The translations under genes and the position numbers were made by a program. Below the pieces are notes generated by a model that was not told the origin of the DNA, searched no databases, and worked only from the letters and a program-made list of their open reading frames with translations. Positions 57,833-64,000 of a stretch of DNA of 64,000 nucleotides are shown piece by piece (position 1 is the stretch's first letter; each line of letters begins with the position of its first letter). The stretch is from an uncultured Trueperaceae bacterium (GTDB lineage Bacteria; Deinococcota; Deinococci; Deinococcales; Trueperaceae). The stretch spans positions 1 through 64,000 of the forward strand of contig CAJXWR010000002.1 in NCBI GenBank assembly GCA_913062675.1, given 5' to 3'.

Positions 57833-59011
57833 GACGCGCATCGTGTTGCCGCCAATGACCTTGGCGATGTCGGCGTCGTCGTAACCGTGGGCGACGAGCC
57901 AACGCACGATGTTTGGGAACGACTCGGTGGGGTTCTCGAGGCCTTCGACGTGCGTGACTTTCTCGAACTCGAGGTGGCTGCGGGAAGCGCCCAGGGAGAG
58001 TTGCGCGGTGAGGGCGTCGTGCAGGCCGACGTGATCGCCGTAGAGCGCGTCGGGTCCGAAGGTGACGTGGTCGATGCCCACGAGGTTGACGCAGTACTCG
58101 AAGTGCTCCATGAACGACTCGATGGAGTGCTTGCGGTTCTTCTCGGTGAGTGTGGTGTGGGGCGCAGCTTCGATTCCGATGACGCCTCCCTTTTCTGCGC
58201 AGGCGCGAATGACGTCATCGGGTTTGAGGCGTCGGGAGTCCCATAGGCCGCGTGCACCGGAGTGGGTGATGAAGACGGGTTGGTCACTCGTTTCGATGGT
58301 ATCGAGGCTGGTTTGGTCGCCTGCGTGGGAGACGTCGATGGCCATCCCGAGTCGGTTCATGCGTTTCACGGCTTGCCGTCCGAACGTCGTGAGTCCCCCG
58401 TCACGGGGCTCCTTCAGGCCCGAACCCAAAGCGTTAGCCTCGCTGTAGGCGATGCCGAGGCATCGAACTCCAAGACCGTACATGACGTCGATTCGGTCGA
58501 GCTCGTTCTCGATCATGGCGGCGCCTTCGATGGAGACGATGAAGGCGATGCGACCTTCTTCCTTGGCGCGTCGCACGTCCTTGGTGGTGGTGGCGAGGAC
58601 GACCATGTCCTGGTGCGCGATGTCGGACAGGCGCATGCCGAGGTCGAAGATGATGTCGTCCCACTTCCATCCGTTCTTGGAGGTGATCATCGCGGTGCCG
58701 TTCATGAGGTTGTCGAAGACGGCGTCGAGGCCGGCTTGGGCGAGTCCTGCGTAACCGGTCCAGTCCCTGCCTTGTCGGCGGAAGGCGAGAAACTCGTCGA
58801 GGTTCTCTGGAGCGACGAAGCAGTGGTCGTGGAGTGAGATGACGAGGTTGTCGCGGATGAGGTGGCGGACGCGTTCCTCTTGCGCGTCGTCGACGGGGTA
58901 GACGAACGGTGGAACGCGGTCGGTTTGGCGGGCGAGGGGGTACGCGGTGTAGTCCTCGCCGGGGACGAGGTACGAGAAGCTTTCATATCCGTCGTAGCGT
59001 TTGTCTTTCAT
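57809..59011 (-). CDS. Membrane-dipeptidase family (M19) dipeptidase
   Basis: 400-residue zinc peptidase of the renal dipeptidase family. Metal and catalytic residues are visible as LHDHCF (HxD-like, about residue 62), Glu in SIEGAAM, His in IDVSHAGDQ and ITHSGARGLWDSRR, and Asp in VTFGPDALYGDH. The family hydrolyses dipeptides, often with a D-residue at the C-terminal position. ATG 59011 has GGGAGGAG. No signal peptide is obvious, so it is probably cytoplasmic. The AAAC-N3-GTTT dyad at 59049-59062 lies in its promoter region. Confidence 0.88.
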   Translation of the reverse strand: MKDKRYDGYESFSYLVPGEDYTAYPLARQTDRVPPFVYPVDDAQEERVRHLIRDNLVISLHDHCFVAPENLDEFLAFRRQGRDWTGYAGLAQAGLDAVFDNLMNGTAMITSKNGWKWDDIIFDLGMRLSDIAHQDMVVLATTTKDVRRAKEEGRIAFIVSIEGAAMIENELDRIDVMYGLGVRCLGIAYSEANALGSGLKEPRDGGLTTFGRQAVKRMNRLGMAIDVSHAGDQTSLDTIETSDQPVFITHSGARGLWDSRRLKPDDVIRACAEKGGVIGIEAAPHTTLTEKNRKHSIESFMEHFEYCVNLVGIDHVTFGPDALYGDHVGLHDALTAQLSLGASRSHLEFEKVTHVEGLENPTESFPNIVRWLVAHGYDDADIAKVIGGNTMRVLDEVWAR

Positions 59012-59048
59012 GGGGTCTCCTCCCGAACTCAAGAACGTGCCCTTCTAT

Positions 59049-59062
59049 GAAACATCGTTTTG
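59049..59062. promoter_or_regulatory. Candidate IclR operator, site A
   Basis: GAAACATCGTTTTG contains the dyad AAAC-N3-GTTT. Twelve of fourteen bases are identical to site B (59997-60010). It lies between the M19 dipeptidase start and the end of the IclR gene. Confidence 0.6.
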
Positions 59063-59106
59063 TTGAGCGATACAAGCCTTTCCTCGACTCATGACGGGTG
59101 TTGCGT

Positions 59107-59874
59107 TTAGGTGGGCACCTGATCGACGAAGCCAAGTCGACGGGAGATGTCGTTGGCGGCTTCGATGGCGAGGTGCCGGTGCCGGTCGGTCGTTACGGCA
59201 TCGAGCCGCGTGATGGGACCAGCCACGCTGATCGACGCGATGACCTCGCCACGGTGATTGCGAACGGGTGCAGCGATCGAAAAGGCACCGTCGTCCAGAT
59301 CTTCCAAGGCCACGTGGTAGCCCTGCTGGCGGATCCTGGTGAGTTGCTCGCGCAGCACGCCCGCCTCCGTCACGGTAGCTGGGGTGAACGAGGGCAGGGG
59401 GCCGTCGAGCACGGCGGCTTGAATCTCCTTGGGCGCATGGGCGAGAAGGAGCGTGCTCCCTCCCCCGGCGTGTAGGGGTCCATGGCGTCCCACCTCTGCG
59501 TAGAGACGGAGATGGGCTTGAGATTGCTTGAGCGCGATGCAGATGCTTCTCGCTTGCTCGCGCACCACCAGGTGAACGTTCTCGCCGGTTGCCTGGGCGA
59601 GACCATCCATGATGGGTTGCGCCGTCTTGATCAGCGACGCCTGATCGCGTGCCCGCTCACCGACGTAGAGCGAGCGGTAGCCCAGACGGTAGTTGCGCGT
59701 GGCGGGATCCTTGAGGACGTACCCTCGCTGCTCCAAGGTGTGCAGTAGGCGAAAGGCATGGCTTTTCGTTGAGCCGATCAGCTCGGCAAGCCGCGTGACG
59801 CCGATGTCGGGATGTTCCGCAAGGGCTTCGAGAAGGTCGATGGCTCGATCGACCGACGTGATGGTGTACGACAT
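59107..59874 (-). CDS. IclR-family transcriptional regulator
   Basis: 255-residue regulator. The N-terminal winged helix (residues ~5-65) includes VDRAIDLLEALAEHPDIGVTRLAELIGSTKSHAFRLLHTLEQRG. The effector domain (~80-250) contains GLAQATGENVHLVV, HAGGGSTLLLAH and ISIAAPVRNHRGEVIASISVAGP-like blocks. GGGAG precedes ATG 59874. It lies between the dipeptidase and racemase/importer genes and is flanked on both sides by near-identical dyads, so it probably controls both and itself, responding to an amino-acid-derived ligand. Confidence 0.9.
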   Translation of the reverse strand: MSYTITSVDRAIDLLEALAEHPDIGVTRLAELIGSTKSHAFRLLHTLEQRGYVLKDPATRNYRLGYRSLYVGERARDQASLIKTAQPIMDGLAQATGENVHLVVREQARSICIALKQSQAHLRLYAEVGRHGPLHAGGGSTLLLAHAPKEIQAAVLDGPLPSFTPATVTEAGVLREQLTRIRQQGYHVALEDLDDGAFSIAAPVRNHRGEVIASISVAGPITRLDAVTTDRHRHLAIEAANDISRRLGFVDQVPT

Positions 59875-59929
59875 GCATGACTCCCAAGGGTGGAATCGCT
59901 TCGCTCTAGTGTAGACCAGCGCATTCGTG

Positions 59930-59958
59930 TTGACACCGATGCAGTGCCCCGCTACACT
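59930..59958 (+). promoter_or_regulatory. σ70 promoter of the racemase/importer operon
   Basis: TTGACA (59930-59935), 17 nt, TACACT (59953-59958). A start near 59965 would place the dyad at 59997-60010 in the early transcribed region, consistent with roadblock repression. Confidence 0.75.
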
Positions 59959-59996
59959 TCATCATCACTTACCGGGACACTGAATAGTTATAACCG

Positions 59997-60010
59997 GAAA
60001 CAGTGTTTTG
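59997..60010. promoter_or_regulatory. Candidate IclR operator, site B
   Basis: GAAACAGTGTTTTG contains the near-perfect dyad AAACA-G-TGTTT. A GTTATAAC palindrome lies just upstream (59987-59994). Confidence 0.6.
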
Positions 60011-60038
60011 CTAAGTGAAACATTGCGGAGGAGGCGCC

Positions 60039-60788
60039 ATGAAGATCCTGTATCTCGTCCCTGGTCCAATGTCACGTGGAGAAATGGGCCGAAAGGAGGT
60101 GGAACGTCGACGCGAAGTCCTGCAAAGCATGGCCTTCCCGGGAACGGAAGTGTCCATTCGCGACGTAGCGGACGGACCCCCTTCCATCGAGTCGGCCTAC
60201 GACGAACTCATGGCCGTCCCAGCCACCTTGGATGGCATCATGCAAGCCGAGAAGGACGGATTCGATGCCGTCATCATCGGGTGCTTCGGCGACCCGGGAC
60301 TCGAAGCGGCCCGCGAACTCGTCAGTATCCCGGTCATCGGTCCAGGCGAATCGTCGCTCCTGTTGGCCGCAGGCCTCGGACACCGGTTCAGCGTCGTCAC
60401 GATCCTCGACAACGTAATCGCATCCCAAGAGCACCAAGCCCACAAGGCAGGTGTCCTCGACAAGCTCGCCTCGGTCGAGGCCATCGGCATTCCCGTGCTC
60501 GACCTGATGCGCGACCGTGAGCGCACTCTGCAGGGCGTCATCGAGGCCGGTCGCAGGGCCATCGAACAGCGACGCGCAGACACGCTCATGCTGGGCTGCA
60601 TGACCCTCTCCTTCATGGGCATCGGTGCTGAAGCCTCCAACGTGCTCGGCGTCCCCGTCCTCGAAGCCAACGCCGTGGCGCTCAAGGCCGCCGAGGCGCA
60701 AGTCTCCATCGGTATCTCTCACTCCCCCCTCGCCTTTCCCCGTCCGCCCAAACTTCCCGTCCCCAACACTCCGGAGGTGGTCTCATGA
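60039..60788 (+). CDS. Aspartate/glutamate/hydantoin racemase-family protein
   Basis: 249-residue racemase-fold protein. The two catalytic Cys are in VIIGCFGDPGLEAA (about residue 83) and LMLGCMTLSF (about residue 188), the pattern of the hydantoin racemase/arylmalonate decarboxylase group. ATG 60039 has GGAGG upstream; a longer frame from 60015 would overlap the SD. Its stop overlaps the next start (ATGA). It probably racemises an amino acid or hydantoin released by or supplied to the adjacent peptidases. Confidence 0.86.
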   Translation: MKILYLVPGPMSRGEMGRKEVERRREVLQSMAFPGTEVSIRDVADGPPSIESAYDELMAVPATLDGIMQAEKDGFDAVIIGCFGDPGLEAARELVSIPVIGPGESSLLLAAGLGHRFSVVTILDNVIASQEHQAHKAGVLDKLASVEAIGIPVLDLMRDRERTLQGVIEAGRRAIEQRRADTLMLGCMTLSFMGIGAEASNVLGVPVLEANAVALKAAEAQVSIGISHSPLAFPRPPKLPVPNTPEVVS

Positions 60789-62431
60789 AGCAATGGATGT
60801 CGCTTGCAGGATTCACGCTCGCCCTTGCGCTCGTCGCAGGAGCCTTCGCGCAAGGCGATCGCATTCGTTCGATCGAACTCCTGTCTCGGCCGCAAGCGGC
60901 CGCGCCGCAAGAGTTCCAAAGTGCGCAACTCATCGCCCAAGCATGGCGCGAGCTCGGACTCGACGTCACGGTCAACGCCATGCCCTGGGAACAACTCGCC
61001 GACGTGGTCTGGTACGAGCGGGACGTGTGGGACGTGACGGCATGGCAAATGGTCGGTCGTCCCGAGCGTGGAGACCCAGACGAGATCGTGTTCAACCTGT
61101 TCCACTCCAGCACGGCTGAAAGCGGCTACAACTTCATCGGCTACAACAACCCCGCCTACGACGCCGTGGCGGAAGCCCAACGCGTGGAGACCGACCCCGA
61201 CGCGCGTCAGGCCATCGTTGCCGAAGCACAACAAATCATCAATGCCGACCAGCCCTACATGTTCCTCGTACACCCGCAAGTCGCGTACGCCTTCCGTAGC
61301 GACATCTGGAGCCCGGACAGCATCGTCGAGCAAAACGGGATCGGCATCAAGAACTTCTGGTCCTTCATCGGCGCGCAACCCGCCAGCGATCAGCGCGACA
61401 TGATCCTCAACAGCGCCGACGTCGTGCAAGCCATCAATCCCTTCTACATCAGCGGCGCCGTCGACTCCTGGATCACCGAACTCATCTGGGATCGCCTCCT
61501 CCGCGTTGGCCCCGATGGCCTCCCGCAACCCTGGGCCGCGGAAAGCTACACCTGGGTCGACGACACCACCATCGACGTCACCCTCCGCAGTGGCATGACG
61601 TGGCACGACGGTGAACCCGTCACCGTGGAAGACGTCGTCTTCTCGTTCGAAGCCCCGATGGGCGGCGAAGTGCCCATGTACGCCCCGTTCGTCTCCGGCA
61701 TCGAGTCCGTGGAAGCCCTCGACGACTCGACCGTCCGTTTCAGCCTCAAGCAGCCGTCCGCCGCTTTCCTCGTCACGAGCCTCGCCAAGGTCAACCTCGT
61801 TCCAGAGCACATCTGGGGCCCCATCCTCGCCGACCTCGTCGACGATCCCGACAACGCCGAGTCGTACCAGGAAGACATGCCCATCGGCAGTGGACCGCTC
61901 TCCTTCGTCCGCTGGCGCGCATCGGAAGAGGTCGTCCTCGAAACCAACGCCGACCACTTCAGCGCCCCGAGCTACGACCGCTGGATTCTCCGCATCGTCC
62001 CTAACTCCGAAGCGGCCCTCGGCATGCTGCGGCGCGGCGAACTCAACTTCCTGAGCGCCTACGCAGGTGACCCGCAAATCCTCGTCGACACCTCGCAAAC
62101 CGAACCCATCAACGTCGTGGCCAGCACCGACATCGGATTCCGGTTCATCGGCTTCAACAACCGTCGCGCCCCGTTCGACGACGCAGCATTCCGCCGCGCC
62201 CTCTCCCTGGCCGTCAACCGCAACCTGATTGCGCAAGCGGCCTACCGCGGGTTCGCCGTGCCCTCGAACTCGCCCGTTAGCCCCGCGCTTCCCTTCTGGC
62301 ACGAAGAAAGCGTCATGAACTTCGAGACCGGCATCGACCTTGCCAAAAGCATCCTCGAAGAAGCCGGTTACACCACCGACGGCTCCGGACGCCTCCTTTA
62401 CCCTGATGGCGTGAGCGAGACGCTCGACTAG
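60785..62431 (+). CDS. Circularly permuted family-5 substrate-binding protein
   Basis: 548 residues with a signal peptide (~1-22, ending GAFAQ). Residues ~30-185 match the part that is C-terminal in normal family-5 proteins (AWRELGLDVTVNAMPWEQL, then PYMFLVHPQVAYAF). Residues ~215-540 match the normal N-terminal and middle part (WITELIWDRLLRVGPDG, GMTWHDGEPVTVEDVVFSFE, FRRALSLAVNRNLIAQAAYRG), and the protein ends at SILEEAGYTTDGSGR, exactly where the C-terminal lobe usually begins. The closed fold could still form. ATG 60785 overlaps the racemase stop (ATGA). It feeds the downstream DppB/DppC-like permeases, probably with peptides. Confidence 0.85.
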   Translation: MKQWMSLAGFTLALALVAGAFAQGDRIRSIELLSRPQAAAPQEFQSAQLIAQAWRELGLDVTVNAMPWEQLADVVWYERDVWDVTAWQMVGRPERGDPDEIVFNLFHSSTAESGYNFIGYNNPAYDAVAEAQRVETDPDARQAIVAEAQQIINADQPYMFLVHPQVAYAFRSDIWSPDSIVEQNGIGIKNFWSFIGAQPASDQRDMILNSADVVQAINPFYISGAVDSWITELIWDRLLRVGPDGLPQPWAAESYTWVDDTTIDVTLRSGMTWHDGEPVTVEDVVFSFEAPMGGEVPMYAPFVSGIESVEALDDSTVRFSLKQPSAAFLVTSLAKVNLVPEHIWGPILADLVDDPDNAESYQEDMPIGSGPLSFVRWRASEEVVLETNADHFSAPSYDRWILRIVPNSEAALGMLRRGELNFLSAYAGDPQILVDTSQTEPINVVASTDIGFRFIGFNNRRAPFDDAAFRRALSLAVNRNLIAQAAYRGFAVPSNSPVSPALPFWHEESVMNFETGIDLAKSILEEAGYTTDGSGRLLYPDGVSETLD

Positions 62432-62443
62432 ACCCACGTTTCC

Positions 62444-62487
62444 GCGTGCCCCTCACGACGACCTTCCCGTCGTCGTGAGGGGCACGC
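62444..62487 (+). promoter_or_regulatory. Perfect 19-bp hairpin between binding-protein and permease genes
   Basis: The arms 62444-62462 and 62469-62487 are exact reverse complements with a 6-nt loop. No T-run follows. It is the longest of the three hairpins at such junctions in the window. Confidence 0.75.
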
Positions 62488-62529
62488 ATCTACAGCTACG
62501 TCCGATTCGACCCGGAGGCCACAGAGTTC

Positions 62530-63510
62530 ATGCGGACAGCTCGACGCATCGCAAGTCGCTTCGCCCAAATGGTTTTCGTCCTATGGGCGGTCGCAACCAT
62601 CCTCTTCCTGGTGTTCCGATTGATGCCTGGCAACCCGCTCGTCGCCTACATCGATCCCACATTCACCGAAGAGCAGCAGCAAGAGCTGCTGCAACGATTC
62701 GGTCTCGACCGGCCCCTCCACGAGCAATACGTCATCTATCTTGGCAACCTACTCAGGGGAGACCTTGGCGACTCGTTCTTTTATCGTGACAGCGTCACGT
62801 CGCTCCTCTGGGATGTATTTCCGAACACCCTTGCCCTCACGATGGTGGCCCTCATCATCGCCTACGTCATCGGTGTGCTCCTCGGCGCCCTGCTCGCCTG
62901 GCTCCGCACCTCCCGCTTCGAAGGCATCGCCATTCCACTCGTCCTCCTATCGAGAGCCGCCCCCGAATTCTGGTTAGGCATGATCCTCCTCGCCATCTTC
63001 AGCTTCCAACTGGGTTGGTTCCCGGCCGGAGGGGCATTCACGGCAGGATCGGAAGCGGCCGTCGGCCCCGGACGCTTCTTCTCACTCGACTTCCTGCGTC
63101 ACCTCTTCCTACCCGCCTTAACGCTGGCGATCTACCTCCACGGACTGCCCCTCCTCCTCATGCGCTCCAACATGCTCGAAACGCTCAAGGAGGATTTCGT
63201 CACCATGGCGCGGATGAAGGGCCTTTCCACTTGGTCCGTCCTCGTCCGGCACGCGGCGCGCAACGCGCTCCTCCCCGTGTTGACCGCTTTCGCTCTCGGA
63301 ATCGGCTACTCGATCGGCGGCAACGTCGTCGTCGAAACCGTCTTCTCGTGGCCAGGCATTGGACGTCTGCTCGTCCGCGCAGTCTCAGCGAGCGACTACC
63401 CACTTGCGCAAGGCGCGTTCCTCATGATTGCGGCCGTGATGGTCTTCATGAATTTCGTGGCCGACCTCCTCTACAACGTTCTCGACCCACGGGTGAGCCA
63501 AGATGCCTGA
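62530..63510 (+). CDS. ABC transporter permease, DppB type
   Basis: 326-residue permease. VLWAVATILFLVFRLMPGNPLVAY (residues ~18-41) is the N-terminal helix and family signature, and FGLDRPLHEQYVIYLGNLLRGDLGDS the following periplasmic block. The EAA loop lies near ARMKGLSTWSVLVRHAARNALLP. ATG 62530 has GGAGG about 11 nt upstream. It overlaps the next permease by 8 bp. It works with the permuted binding protein upstream. Confidence 0.9.
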   Translation: MRTARRIASRFAQMVFVLWAVATILFLVFRLMPGNPLVAYIDPTFTEEQQQELLQRFGLDRPLHEQYVIYLGNLLRGDLGDSFFYRDSVTSLLWDVFPNTLALTMVALIIAYVIGVLLGALLAWLRTSRFEGIAIPLVLLSRAAPEFWLGMILLAIFSFQLGWFPAGGAFTAGSEAAVGPGRFFSLDFLRHLFLPALTLAIYLHGLPLLLMRSNMLETLKEDFVTMARMKGLSTWSVLVRHAARNALLPVLTAFALGIGYSIGGNVVVETVFSWPGIGRLLVRAVSASDYPLAQGAFLMIAAVMVFMNFVADLLYNVLDPRVSQDA

Positions 63511-64000
63511 GCAAACCGTTCGCATCCGCCCCTCACGCCGCCAGGCCTTCCTGCGAAGTCTTCGGGAGCTAGGCCACGTCCTGATTTCCGATCGGTACGC
63601 CTTCACAGGAGCCTTGGTCTACGTCGCCTTCATCGTCGTCGCTGCACTCGCCGGCGTCCTTGCACCGTACGAACCCACCGAAATCCTCTTCACGCCCGAC
63701 GGCATGCTCGCTGGCGACTTGCCACCCAGTGCGGATCATCCCCTCGGGACGACGAGCTTGGGGCGCGACATCTACTCGCAACTCCTCTACGGCACGCGTA
63801 GCGCACTCCTTGTCGGCCTCGTCGCCGCCTTCTTCGTTGTCGCCATCGGCACGCTCGTCGGACTGGTCGCCGGATACATGGGAGGCATCGTCGATACGAT
63901 CCTGATGCGGATCACCGACATTGCCTTCGGCATTCCGTTCCTCCCGTTCGTCATCGTGCTCTCCGCCTTCCTCGAACCCAGCATCTGGAACGTCGTGCTC
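63503..64000 (+). CDS. ABC transporter permease, DppC type, 3'-truncated by the window
   Basis: 166 codons are visible with no stop, running off the window end. ATG 63503 lies inside the end of the previous gene (8-bp overlap). A basic N-terminus (RIRPSRRQAFLRSLRELGH) precedes a first helix, then the DppC block DHPLGTTSLGRDIYSQLLYGTRSALLVG (about residues 92-119) and further helices. ATPase genes, if any, would be beyond the window. Confidence 0.88.
   Translation, partial: MPEQTVRIRPSRRQAFLRSLRELGHVLISDRYAFTGALVYVAFIVVAALAGVLAPYEPTEILFTPDGMLAGDLPPSADHPLGTTSLGRDIYSQLLYGTRSALLVGLVAAFFVVAIGTLVGLVAGYMGGIVDTILMRITDIAFGIPFLPFVIVLSAFLEPSIWNVVL

Overview
The window is GC-rich, densely coded DNA from a bacterial chromosome. 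No phage, insertion sequence, CRISPR array, rRNA or tRNA was recognised. A Deinococcota bacterium, perhaps Trueperaceae-like, is my best guess, but it is an inference. It rests on an isocitrate dehydrogenase of the ~485-residue Thermus type with a C-terminal extension, ATP-dependent PEP carboxykinase, and many genes with a TAnnnT -10 box only 5-7 nt before the start codon (a leaderless-mRNA signature known from Deinococcus). Tightly packed operons use ATGA, GTGA and TGATG junctions.

Layout. 1-4.8 kb: a phosphodiesterase-family enzyme, a peptide-type (family 5) ABC importer without ATPases, and a HAD phosphatase. 4.9-6.6 kb: an H-NOX gas sensor overlapping a PAS-GGDEF cyclase. 6.6-9.5 kb: three oxidoreductases. 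9.7-14.4 kb (minus): a family-1 ABC importer flanked by a metallophosphoesterase and a tyrosine-type phosphatase, divergent from an IclR regulator. 15.3-19.8 kb: a nosY-like fragment, a giant GLUG-repeat secreted protein, a small lipoprotein and a 36-residue Cys-rich protein. 19.9-24.3 kb (minus): nosD-nosF-small secreted protein-nosL-nosL-nosY, without nosZ. 24.4-30 kb (minus): ZIP transporter, two envelope proteins and two peptidases. 30.2-33 kb: a cold-shock gene and a second lipoprotein/secreted-protein pair. 33-35.4 kb: methyltransferase, racemase, MarC. 35.4-39.4 kb (minus): a Mn/Zn ABC importer. 39.4-44.8 kb: sirtuin, phosphotransferase, GGDEF protein, DtxR-family regulator, isocitrate dehydrogenase. 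44.9-48 kb: the third lipoprotein/secreted-protein pair. 48-51.7 kb (minus): 6-phosphogluconate dehydrogenase, sugar nucleotidyltransferase, GHMP kinase, CrcB. 51.8-56.4 kb: CPA2 antiporter with an upstream leader, SDR-fold protein, PEP carboxykinase. 56.6-64 kb: a peptide/amino-acid module (amidohydrolase, M19 dipeptidase, IclR, racemase, a circularly permuted substrate-binding protein, two permeases), cut by the window end.

The most novel points follow. (1) A two-gene cassette occurs three times (15.7-19.7, 30.6-33.0 and 44.9-48.0 kb): a modular secreted protein ending in a fibronectin-like module plus a shared ~95-residue C-terminal domain, coupled by TGATG to a small lipoprotein with an invariant C-x13-C spacing. 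(2) The binding protein at 60785-62431 has its family-5 lobes in circularly permuted order. (3) All three binding-protein/permease junctions carry a long perfect hairpin without a U-tract.
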